NCBI RefSeq assembly: GCF_000721105.1
Contig: NZ_JOEV01000060.1
Span: 1 to 38,072 of the forward strand
Source: Streptomyces cellulosae
Lineage (GTDB): Bacteria; Actinomycetota; Actinomycetes; Streptomycetales; Streptomycetaceae
Length of the DNA: 38,072 bases
Direction of reading: 5' to 3'
Shown here in pieces: positions 1 through 9,652 of the stretch (the stretch's first letter is position 1; each line of letters starts with the position of its first letter). Both the position numbers and the translations under genes were made by a program. Under the pieces are notes generated by a model. The model ran no database searches. It was not told the origin of the DNA and saw only the letters and a program-made list of their open reading frames with translations.

Positions 1-599
1 GGCGGGGGGGGAGGGGGCGCGTCCCGGGGGGCGGGCGAGGCCGGGGTCTGCGCCGAGGTGGGGCCGCTCGTCCGCGGCGGGGCGTCCTGGGGGTCCTCCC
101 GCTCGGCGAATCCCGGCGGCTTCGGTCCGGGTGGGAAGGCCGCGGGACCTTGGGGCAGGTCGGATGACGGCGTTTCTGGGCCGGGTTCCGGTGCCGCGGA
201 AGGCGGGGGCTTCGGGGCGCGTTCCGCCGCGTTCCCGGAACCCCCAGGACCACCACCCCCCGCAACCTCTGCGCCGGGCGCAAGCCCCCCGGACCCCGCA
301 GCGCCGGTGTCGGCAGCCCGCGCCGGCCCTCTCCCCTGCGGAGAACTCCGCGCACCGGAAGGCGGCGCCGGAATCACACCCTCCGCGTCCCGTGCCTCCC
401 CCACGTCACCGGGCTCCCGCACCTCCCGCCCCTCCCGCCCGGAGGGGCACCGCCCCTCCACCGTCCGCGCCGCCGAGGCGAAGCGGTCGTCCAGGGAGTC
501 GGGTGTGGGTGTGGGGCCGGTGTCCTCGGTGGAGTCGTCGTACAGGTTCCCCCACCAGTCGTCCTCGTTCCCCGTGGGCTTTCCCCCCTGCTGGCTCAT
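1..599 (-). CDS. N-terminal part of a proline/glycine-rich protein (partial)
   Basis: An open frame with no stop runs on the minus strand from an ATG at 599 out of the left edge, giving at least 199 codons. It begins MSQQGGKPTGNEDDWWGNLYDDSTEDTGP, an acidic, Trp-rich opening followed by SLDDRFASA and then a long low-complexity stretch dominated by Pro, Gly, Ala, Ser and Glu. No signal peptide or membrane segment is visible in this part. From memory, similar openings occur on streptomycete proteins that carry a PP2C-type phosphatase domain after a disordered N-terminus, but that domain would lie outside the window, so function is not shown here. The plus-strand open frame across the same bases is a GC-rich antisense shadow. 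One Cys occurs at about residue 51. Confidence 0.7.
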   Translation of the reverse strand, partial: MSQQGGKPTGNEDDWWGNLYDDSTEDTGPTPTPDSLDDRFASAARTVEGRCPSGREGREVREPGDVGEARDAEGVIPAPPSGARSSPQGRGPARAADTGAAGSGGLAPGAEVAGGGGPGGSGNAAERAPKPPPSAAPEPGPETPSSDLPQGPAAFPPGPKPPGFAEREDPQDAPPRTSGPTSAQTPASPAPRDAPPPPP

Positions 600-914
600 G
601 CCCCTAATTGTCCACCGCGGGGGCCGGATGAAAACGGTGCATCCGGAAAAACCGGCGGCGCCCCCCGCACCGAACGGCGTGTCGTACGAGTCGCCGAACG
701 GTCGTACGGGACAAGCCACCTACCGGCGTACGCCGGGGAGAAGCCCTGCCGAAGGGACCCCGCGAGCCCCTGTGACTGCGCCTCTCGGCGGCCCTCCGGC
801 ACCCTGGAAAGAGCGGTGCTGTGGGGATGAGCCGGAGTCCGGCGGGCGTGGGTCGGCGGGCGTAGGCCGACGATCCGATGCGCTCGACGTGGTGGGCGTG
901 CTTGGCTGGCCGCC
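600..914. other. Intergenic region between divergent genes
   Basis: This 315-bp gap separates the partial minus-strand gene from the oxidoreductase, so it should hold two divergent promoters. It contains an inverted repeat with 7-bp arms at 624-630 and 640-646, and two GTCGTACG boxes near 679 and 702. No convincing coding frame or RNA gene is seen. The downstream gene has no clear Shine-Dalgarno sequence, so it may be weakly translated or leaderless. Confidence 0.5.
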
Positions 915-1292
915 ATGACCGCATTCACTGAGGCCGAACGCGCGTATCTGAAGTCGCAGCGGCTGGGGCGGCTGGCCACCGTCGACGAGCACGGCCAGCC
1001 GCAGGCGAACCCGGTCGGCTTCTATCCGCGGGACGACGGCACGATCCTCGTCGGCGGCCACGCGATGGGCCGTACCAAGAAGTGGCGCAACCTCCGGAAG
1101 AACCCGAAGGTCGCCCTGGTCGTCGACGACATCGTCAGTGTCGAGCCGTGGAAGGTGCGTGGCATCGACATCCGCGGCGAGGCCGAACTCCTCGTAGGAC
1201 CGCATGACTTGGGTCCGCACTTCAGTGAGGAGGTGATCCGCCTCCATCCACGGCGGATCCACAGCTGGGGCATCGAGGAGGACGCCGGGTGA
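915..1292 (+). CDS. PPOX-class (split beta-barrel) F420/FMN-dependent oxidoreductase
   Basis: This 125-residue protein opens with FTEAERAYLKSQRLGRLATVDEHG and continues with NPVGFYPRDDGTILVGG, KKWRNLRKNPKVALVVDD and VRGIDIRGEAELL. That order matches the small pyridoxamine-5'-phosphate-oxidase-like family of actinobacteria, which bind F420 or FMN in a dimeric split barrel and reduce or oxidise small molecules in the cytoplasm. The physiological substrate is unknown. The length is normal to slightly short for the family, which commonly ends shortly after a RRI.SWG motif, seen here as RRIHSWG. The ATG at 915 has no obvious RBS, but family alignment supports it. Its last 71 bases overlap the 3' end of ogt on the opposite strand. 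Confidence 0.88.
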   Translation: MTAFTEAERAYLKSQRLGRLATVDEHGQPQANPVGFYPRDDGTILVGGHAMGRTKKWRNLRKNPKVALVVDDIVSVEPWKVRGIDIRGEAELLVGPHDLGPHFSEEVIRLHPRRIHSWGIEEDAG

Positions 1293-1818
1293 ACACCGAC
1301 AAGCCGGTTGAACACCGACAAGACGCCTGGAGCACGCCTTCAAGGGTCAGCAGCGTCGTCTTGCGCTCCAGTCCGCCCGCGTATCCCGTGAGGGAGCCGT
1401 CGGAGCCGATCACCCGGTGGCAGGGGCGCAGGATCAGCAGCGGGTTGGCGCCGACGGCCCCGCCGACGGCCCGTACGGCGGCCCGGGGCGCGCCGATCCG
1501 CGCGGCGATCTCGCCGTACGTCGTGGTGGCCCCGTAGGGCAGGGTGTCGAGGGCGGTCCAGACCCGCTTGCGGAACTCACTGCCCGCGGTGCTCGACTCC
1601 AGCCGGAATTCCTTCAGTTCCCCGGCGAAGTAGGCGGCGAGCTGTTCCTCGGCGGCCCGGAAGAGGTCCGGGGTGTGCCGCCAACCGTCCTGTACCGTAC
1701 GGCCGTTCCGCTGGCCCGGCACGGACAGCGAGGACAGCGCCCCGGTCGGGTCGGCGGTCAGCAGGAGCGGCCCGAGCGGGCTGTCCAGGGTGGTGTAGTG
1801 GGTCTCGGTGACGGTCAT
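1222..1818 (-). CDS. ogt: Methylated-DNA--protein-cysteine methyltransferase
   Basis: This 198-residue protein transfers alkyl groups from O6-alkylguanine to its own cysteine. The active site RPCHRV places the acceptor at Cys133, preceded by the helix-turn-helix region YGATTTYGEIAARIG (about 95-109) and followed by GSLTGYAGGLERK. The ATG at 1818 overlaps the stop of the upstream ada/alkA gene (ATGA), and GGAAG lies just ahead, so the two are probably translationally coupled. The usual family C-terminus (LLTLEG) is reached near residue 161. The remaining 37 or so residues, with two Cys pairs (CRC and CPSC), have no family counterpart that I recognise and read antisense through the 3' end of the neighbouring oxidoreductase. 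That tail also contains a 14-bp direct repeat. Confidence 0.93.
   Translation of the reverse strand: MTVTETHYTTLDSPLGPLLLTADPTGALSSLSVPGQRNGRTVQDGWRHTPDLFRAAEEQLAAYFAGELKEFRLESSTAGSEFRKRVWTALDTLPYGATTTYGEIAARIGAPRAAVRAVGGAVGANPLLILRPCHRVIGSDGSLTGYAGGLERKTTLLTLEGVLQASCRCSTGLSVFTRRPPRCPSCGSAVDGGGSPPH
1290..1322. repeat. Short direct repeat in the ogt tail
   Basis: TGAACACCGACAAG occurs at 1290-1303 and again at 1309-1322, a 19-bp period. It starts at the stop codon of the oxidoreductase gene and lies inside the C-terminal extension of ogt on the other strand. It looks like a small local duplication between convergent genes. Confidence 0.8.
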
Positions 1819-3221
1819 GAGTCTTCCAAGTCCCCTGCTGTGCGCAGGTGTCGCAGGGCGTAGGAGCGCCAGGGTCGCCAGCTGTCGGGCACGTCGGGCC
1901 CGGGGGGCGCGACGTCGGGGTCGCCGAGTGCGCGGATGCGGATGGCGGCGATCGTACGGGGGTCCAGCCCGGGCACGGCGAGCAGTTCGGCCTGTGCGTC
2001 GTCCCGGTCGGCGCCCGGATCCAGTCGTACGGCGCCGTCGGCGAGGGCGGCGGTGAGCGCGCCCAGCGGGCCGTCCGGCTCCGCTCCGGCGAGGACGGCG
2101 GGCTCGGGGAAGAGATGGGTGAGGCTGCCGCAGGGCGCGTCCAGCGCCTTGCCGTACCGCGTCACCAGCCGTTCCGCCGCGACCCGCCCCACCAGGGCCC
2201 GCACCGCGTACTCCTCCGGATCGGCGGCTCCCGGCGATCGCAGGCCCGGTCGGGCGGCGACCAGTGGAGCGAGCCGGGCGTCGGCGCCGAGCCGTTCGTC
2301 GACGGCGTACGGATCGGCGTCGAGGTCGAACAGCCGCCGCAGTCGTTGGACGGCGGTGGTCAGGTCGCGCGGGTCGGTGAGGTTCAGCCGGGCCTCCAGC
2401 CAGCCGCCCGGATGAGCGCCGGACGCGGACCTTGGGGCCCCCGCCCGCTCGTCGACGGCGACGATGCCGGTGCCGTGCGGAAGCCGCAGGGTACGGCGGT
2501 ACGTGCGCCGCCCGCGCACCCCGCTCACCTCCTCGACGCCGGCCACGGCCTCGGCCTCCAGCAGGTCGAACACGGCTGCGGCCTGGTAGGGCCCCCGGTG
2601 GGCGAGCCGCAGCGGGATCCCGGCGGTCGGCGTGGCCGTACGCCGGGCGGCCCGGCCACCGCGCGGGGCGGCGGCCCGCAGCTCGCTCGGCGTGGAGGCG
2701 TACACCTCCCGCATGGTGTCGTTGAACTGCCGCACGCTGGCGAACCCCGACGCGAACGCGATCTCGGTGATCGGCAGGTCGGTGGTCTGCACCAGTACGC
2801 GTGCGGTGTGTGCCCGCTGGGCCCGGGCGAGGGCGACCGGTCCGGCGCCGAGTTCGGCGGTGAGCTGCCGCTGCACCTGACGCGCGCTGTACCCGAGCCG
2901 CGCGGCGAGCCCGGCGACGCCCTCCCGGTCGACGACTCCGTCGCCGATCAGGCGCATCGCCCGGCCCACCACGTCCGCCCGGACGTTCCAGTCGGCGGAG
3001 CCGGGCACGGCGTCCGGCCGGCACCGCCGGCAGGCCCGGAACCCCGAGCCCTGCGCGGCGGCGGCCGTCGCGAAGAACCGGACGTTGTGCCGCTTCGGCG
3101 TCACCGCCGGGCAGCTGGGCCGGCAGTAGATTCCCGTCGTCGCGACGGCGAAGAAGAACTCCCCGTCGAACCGCCCGTCCCGGCTCCGCACCGCTTCGTA
3201 CCTGGTGTCTTCCTCCATCAC
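1815..3221 (-). CDS. Ada/AlkA-type bifunctional alkylation-response regulator and DNA glycosylase-like protein
   Basis: This 468-residue protein has an N-terminal Ada zinc domain with four ligands in two pairs (Cys33/Cys37 in GIYCRPSC and Cys64/Cys67 in FRACRRC), where Cys33 is the expected methyl-phosphotriester acceptor. An AraC-type helix-turn-helix domain follows (about 80-185, with ITEIAFASGFASVRQFND), then an AlkA-like N-terminal domain and an HhH-GPD glycosylase-like region (about 305-460). It should sense methylated DNA and activate repair genes. The hairpin reads PGLDPRT rather than the usual PGIGxWT, and the stretch that normally carries the catalytic Asp between LGDPDV and WRPWRSYA is much shortened. 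Glycosylase activity is therefore doubtful. GTG at 3221 is immediately followed by ATG at 3218; neither has a clear RBS. It sits between rsgA and ogt on the same strand. Confidence 0.92.
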   Translation of the reverse strand: MMEEDTRYEAVRSRDGRFDGEFFFAVATTGIYCRPSCPAVTPKRHNVRFFATAAAAQGSGFRACRRCRPDAVPGSADWNVRADVVGRAMRLIGDGVVDREGVAGLAARLGYSARQVQRQLTAELGAGPVALARAQRAHTARVLVQTTDLPITEIAFASGFASVRQFNDTMREVYASTPSELRAAAPRGGRAARRTATPTAGIPLRLAHRGPYQAAAVFDLLEAEAVAGVEEVSGVRGRRTYRRTLRLPHGTGIVAVDERAGAPRSASGAHPGGWLEARLNLTDPRDLTTAVQRLRRLFDLDADPYAVDERLGADARLAPLVAARPGLRSPGAADPEEYAVRALVGRVAAERLVTRYGKALDAPCGSLTHLFPEPAVLAGAEPDGPLGALTAALADGAVRLDPGADRDDAQAELLAVPGLDPRTIAAIRIRALGDPDVAPPGPDVPDSWRPWRSYALRHLRTAGDLEDS

Positions 3222-3290
3222 GTCATCAAGTGTCGACCGTGCGGACGGGCGGGGCCAGCGGAAATCGGACGTGGAGCTGCGCTCGGGTTC

Positions 3291-4403
3291 CTACGCCCAG
3301 CGCCCGCGCTTCGCCTCCATCGCCGCTTTCCCTTCCGCCCCCTTCCGCTTCCAGTCCCGGCGGATCTCCGCCCGGAGCCGGGCGTCGCTCTTGGCCACGA
3401 TCCGCTGGTTCTCCCGGATGAGCTTGCGGTAGCTCTCCAGTCGCCGGTGGGGCAGTTCCCCGGAGTCGATGGCGGCGAGCACCGCGCACCCCGGCTCGCG
3501 CTCGTGCGCGCAGTCGTGGAACCGGCACCGCCGGCCCAGCTCCTCGATCTCCGAGAAGACCTGTCCGACGCCGCTCTCGGCGTCCCACAGCCCCACTCCC
3601 CGCAGCCCTGGTGTGTCGATCAGGACACCGCCGCCGGGCATCACGAGGAGGTTGCGGGTGGTGGTGGTGTGCCGGCCCTTGCCGTCCGCGTCCCGGGTGG
3701 CCTGGACGTCCATGACCTCCTCGCCGAGCAGGGCGTTGGCGAGGGTCGACTTGCCCGCGCCGGACTGGCCGAGCAGCACCGAGGTGCCGCCGCCGACGAC
3801 GGCGCCGAGGACGTCGAGCCCGTCCCCGCCCACGGCGCTGACCGGGAGCACGGGCACGCCGGGCGCGGTGGTCTCCACGTCCTGGACGAGGTGCGCGAGG
3901 GTCGCCGCCTCCGGCACCAGGTCGGTCTTGGTCAGCACGACCACGGGCTGCGCCCCGGACTCCCAGGCCAGCGCGAGGAAGCGTTCGACGCGGCCGAGGT
4001 CGAGGTCGACGGCCAGCGACACGGCGACGATCGCGTGGTCGACGTTGGCCGCGAGGATCTGTCCCTCGGACCGTTTGGAGGAGGTGGAGCGCACGAAGGC
4101 GGTACGGCGCGGCAGCAGCGTCCGTACGTACCGCGGGTCGCCGCCTTCGGGGTCGACGGCGCCCCAGTCCCCCGTGCACACGACCTTCATCGGGTCACGG
4201 GGGACGACGAACTCGGTGTCGGCGCGGACGATGCCGTCCGGGGTGACGACGTCGCACTGGCCCCGGTCGACACGGACGACACGGCCGGGCAGGAGGCCCT
4301 GCTCGGCATGGGGAGCGAATTCCGCTTCCCATCCCTCGTCCCAGCCGTAGGGGGCCAGAGGGTGCGCCGAAGCGGAAGAAGCCGAAAGAGAAGAGAAATT
4401 CAA
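3291..4403 (-). CDS. rsgA: Small ribosomal subunit biogenesis GTPase RsgA
   Basis: From a TTG at 4403 the protein has 370 residues. It is a circularly permuted GTPase that helps mature the 30S subunit and is stimulated by the ribosome. An OB-fold region (about 35-100) is followed by the G motifs in permuted order: TKTD (158-161, G4), GQSGAGKST (212-220, G1) and DTPG (263-266, G3). The C-terminal zinc site is Cys293, Cys298, His300 and Cys306. The TTG is preferred because GAAGGG lies seven bases upstream; an earlier GTG at 4417 and a further in-frame upstream start have no RBS. It is 69 bp ahead of ada/alkA on the same strand, so co-transcription is possible. Confidence 0.94.
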   Translation of the reverse strand: MNFSSLSASSASAHPLAPYGWDEGWEAEFAPHAEQGLLPGRVVRVDRGQCDVVTPDGIVRADTEFVVPRDPMKVVCTGDWGAVDPEGGDPRYVRTLLPRRTAFVRSTSSKRSEGQILAANVDHAIVAVSLAVDLDLGRVERFLALAWESGAQPVVVLTKTDLVPEAATLAHLVQDVETTAPGVPVLPVSAVGGDGLDVLGAVVGGGTSVLLGQSGAGKSTLANALLGEEVMDVQATRDADGKGRHTTTTRNLLVMPGGGVLIDTPGLRGVGLWDAESGVGQVFSEIEELGRRCRFHDCAHEREPGCAVLAAIDSGELPHRRLESYRKLIRENQRIVAKSDARLRAEIRRDWKRKGAEGKAAMEAKRGRWA

Positions 4404-4468
4404 GGGGTGACCCTTCACAGGGCGGCCCCGGCCGCGCGCACTCGCAGGCGCGAAGAAGACAGGAGAGA

Positions 4469-4540
4469 TCAGCCGGAGACCACGGAGGTGGAGTGGATGA
4501 ACTTCTGGTTGCGGGCAGCGCCCATCACAGAGACAGCCAT
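4469..4540 (-). CDS. Putative 23-residue leader ORF upstream of rsgA
   Basis: An ATG at 4540 is preceded by GGGAGGTGTGACCG, one of the best Shine-Dalgarno sequences in the window, and opens a 23-codon frame reading MAVSVMGAARNQKFIHSTSVVSG before TGA. The stop lies 65 bases before the rsgA start. The sequence matches no family that I recognise. In the gap to rsgA a GC hairpin can form (GCGGC, CGGG loop, GCCGC, at about 4421-4434). A translated leader and a hairpin just ahead of a gene suggest translation- or attenuation-type control, but this is inference. The longer frame that extends rsgA upstream through this region is out of phase with the leader. Confidence 0.5.
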   Translation of the reverse strand: MAVSVMGAARNQKFIHSTSVVSG

Positions 4541-4994
4541 CGGTCACACCTCCCGTTTCTCACTCGGCCGGCAGCAGCGGCCAACAGCCGCTGCGGGAAC
4601 GGATCTCACCCTAGAGGTGCCCGTATGCGGGCGCCACCGATTTTCTGGAACGGTCATGCCGGTCGAGGAGCCGCATCGGGTTCCGCCTGCGACCGGGACC
4701 GTGGCGTTTCGTACGCGGCTGCGAGCGCGCCCGCTGCGGACGGCATCGGCCGAACATGACGTCGATGGACTGTGGCTCGGTCCCGCCGCCCCGCGCCGTT
4801 CAGGTGCGGCGGTGTCCGCATCATCGGCGCCGGGTCGGCCGGTGCGGCCGTGGAAAGCAGCAAGCAACTACGGGCTCACGTCACTTCTCGTCCAAGGAAC
4901 GGCTGTTCCTCGCGGCCGTGCCGGGCAATCGCGACCTGGAACGCGTCGGGGCCGGTGACGGCCCGGGCATGGCGGCCTGTCGGGTCACCACGAC
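4541..4994. other. Intergenic region with a hairpin ahead of the rsgA leader
   Basis: About 450 bp without a convincing gene. A perfect stem with 8-bp arms (GCAGCGGC at 4574-4581 and GCCGCTGC at 4587-4594, loop CAACA) lies 34 bases upstream of the leader ATG and could be in the rsgA 5' UTR. The remainder must contain the rsgA promoter and the 3' end of the CBM2 protein gene transcript. Several overlapping open frames here have no family resemblance or RBS and are rejected. Confidence 0.5.
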
Positions 4995-6473
4995 TCACTT
5001 CGCGCAGCTCTGCCCGTTCAGCCTGAAGTCGTACGCCGGGGAGTTCTTGCCCTGCCAGGACGCGAGGAAGCCGAAGTCGAGGGACCCGTCCGCGGGGACC
5101 TTCCTGTTGTAGTCGGCGGCGGTGGCGGTGACCTGGGAGCCGTCCTGGACGAAGCTCGCGTCCCACATCTGGCCGACCCGCTGGCCGTCGCGGAAGGACC
5201 AGGCGACCCGCCAGGAGTCGAGGGCCTGTTCGGTGGTGACGGTGACGGTGGCCTGGAAGCCGTCGGGCCACTGGTTGACCAGGTCGTACGTGACGCGGCA
5301 GGTCGGGGCCGGTGACTCCTTCTCGTCGGAGCCGTCGCCCGGGGCGGTGGAGGAGGCCGTGCCCTGGGGTGTGGTGCGGGGATTCCTGCCTTCCGGCGCC
5401 TCGGACTTGGCCGTCGCGGCGGTGTCGGACGGCTTCGGCGAGCTGGTGGAGCGGGCGATGGTGGACGACGGGAGGGAGACGCCGGGGCCGGCCACCGGCT
5501 GACGGTCGGCGTCACCGGGCGGCGCGGCGCCGTTGTCGGTGCCGCCCGGCATCATCGACACGGCGAGCGCCAGCAGGGACACCAGGACGGCCGCGACGAG
5601 GAGGCCGTTGCGCACGGCGCGTGCCTTGTGGGCGCCGGGGTTCGGGGGTGTGTCGCTGTCGGCCGGGCCGGGGCGCCCGGCACCCAGGCGCACCTCGGCG
5701 GCCCGGCGGCGGCGCTCCAGGTAGGCGAGGCCGCCCCAGCCGATCACCCCGCCGGCCAGTGCCCCGGGCAGTCCGCCGCCGTGCAGCCGCAGACAGGCGG
5801 CGGCCTCCGCGCACCCCACGCACCGGGCGAGGTGCCGGGAGAGGTCCTTCGGGGTGTCGGCGGCGGGCGAGCGGGTGACCGCGTCGAGCAGCCGGGCGTA
5901 GCTGCGGCACTGCGCGTCCATCGGTGTGTCGAGGTGGGCGCGGTGACAGCGGTCCCTGAACAGGTTCCGCACCTGGGCGAGTTCGTCCCCGACGACGGCC
6001 GGATCGAGACCGAGCCGGCGGGCCACGACGGACAGCGGCAGCGCCTCCACCTCCGCGAGCCAGAGCAGGGCCGCGTCCGGTTCCTGCAGGTCACGCAGAC
6101 CGCGCAGCGCGAGCGGGCGGCTGAGCGGGGGGCCGGTGTAGCGGGCGGCCTTGTCGGAGTTGAGCCACAGCCGCAGTTCGGGGTCGAGCTTGTGGCCGTC
6201 GCCCTGGACCTCCCAGGCCGCCGCCGTGTTGCGTACGGCGGTCAGCAGCAGGGGGATCCTGGGCAGGCGGGCCGGGCGGCGGCCGGCGCCGCGGGCGGTG
6301 GCGGACTCCGCCTCGCGGGCTTCGCGCATGCCGAGGGAGAATGCCTCCGTGGCCAGCTGGGTGGCCGTGGTGGAGCCGGACGTGCACAGGTCGGCGTAGG
6401 AGAGCACGGCGTCCCAGCACTCGGAGAGCAGCGCTGCCTCGGCGGCGTCCTGGGGAGTCGGCAGGTCGGGCAT
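4995..6473 (-). CDS. Sigma-like / zinc-finger / transmembrane protein with C-terminal CBM2 cellulose-binding domain
   Basis: This 492-residue protein starts at ATG 6473 behind GCAGGAGACCC; an earlier start at 6560 lacks such support. Residues 10-185 resemble an ECF sigma factor, with a region-2-like helix set and a region-4-like helix-turn-helix (EALPLSVVARRLGLDPAVVGDELAQ written in parts: EALPLSVVARRLG at 143-155, then DPAVVGDEL). An anti-sigma zinc motif HxxxCxxC follows (His214, Cys218, Cys221). A hydrophobic stretch at about 235-251 and a clear membrane helix at about 288-308 lead to a Ser/Thr/Pro-rich linker and a CBM2 domain (about 388-492) bracketed by two Cys and carrying the family landmarks NQWPDGF, SWRVAW, GQRVGQMWDA, YNRKVP, FGF and LNGQSC. 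If one helix spans the membrane, the CBM is outside and could sense polysaccharide for the cytoplasmic sigma-like part. Confidence 0.85.
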   Translation of the reverse strand: MPDLPTPQDAAEAALLSECWDAVLSYADLCTSGSTTATQLATEAFSLGMREAREAESATARGAGRRPARLPRIPLLLTAVRNTAAAWEVQGDGHKLDPELRLWLNSDKAARYTGPPLSRPLALRGLRDLQEPDAALLWLAEVEALPLSVVARRLGLDPAVVGDELAQVRNLFRDRCHRAHLDTPMDAQCRSYARLLDAVTRSPAADTPKDLSRHLARCVGCAEAAACLRLHGGGLPGALAGGVIGWGGLAYLERRRRAAEVRLGAGRPGPADSDTPPNPGAHKARAVRNGLLVAAVLVSLLALAVSMMPGGTDNGAAPPGDADRQPVAGPGVSLPSSTIARSTSSPKPSDTAATAKSEAPEGRNPRTTPQGTASSTAPGDGSDEKESPAPTCRVTYDLVNQWPDGFQATVTVTTEQALDSWRVAWSFRDGQRVGQMWDASFVQDGSQVTATAADYNRKVPADGSLDFGFLASWQGKNSPAYDFRLNGQSCAK

Positions 6474-6540
6474 GGGTCTCCTGCAGTCACAAGTGAGGTC
6501 AACTCGCCACAGTGGCAAAGAAGTTGGGGGGAACCTCACG

Positions 6541-6569
6541 GCAGGAGGCGAGCTTTTCACGCCTCCTGC
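6541..6569 (-). terminator. Strong inverted repeat between the radical SAM and CBM2 protein genes
   Basis: GCAGGAGGCG at 6541-6550 pairs perfectly with CGCCTCCTGC at 6560-6569 across a 9-base loop. It lies 135 bases after the radical SAM stop and 68 bases before the next start, both on the minus strand. It could end the first transcript or act as a regulatory hairpin in the leader of the second gene. A separate 10-bp palindrome TGTCATGACA is at 6595-6604. Confidence 0.55.
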
Positions 6570-6577
6570 ACAACTGA

Positions 6578-9538
<2,961 letters not shown>

Positions 9539-9550
9539 CTTTATAAAGCC

Positions 9551-9575
9551 CCTTTCCTAACCCCTTGTCGAAAGG
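9551..9575 (+). promoter_or_regulatory. Candidate ROK-family operator ahead of the ROK regulator
   Basis: CCTTTC (9551-9556) and GAAAGG (9570-9575) are perfect inverted arms around a 13-base spacer. The right part reads AACCCCTTGTCGAAA and recurs with 13 of 15 bases identical in front of the sugar-transporter operon at 11594-11608. The site lies between the aldO stop and the ROK start, consistent with autoregulation. No binding data can be inferred from sequence alone. Confidence 0.5.
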
Positions 9576-9652
9576 CGGGAAGTGCCCATAGCCTGGCGCC
9601 GCGCCGGTGCCGATGTCGTCCCGGCATGAGCCGAAGGGATGGGGCAGACCCG

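Noticed and set aside
4544..4867. 107-codon minus-strand frame upstream of rsgA
   Set aside because: It has no RBS and no family match, and overlaps the better supported leader region.
1848..4958. Very long plus-strand open frame
   Set aside because: It runs antisense to ogt, ada/alkA and rsgA, all with clear family motifs. Such frames arise from GC bias on the opposite strand.
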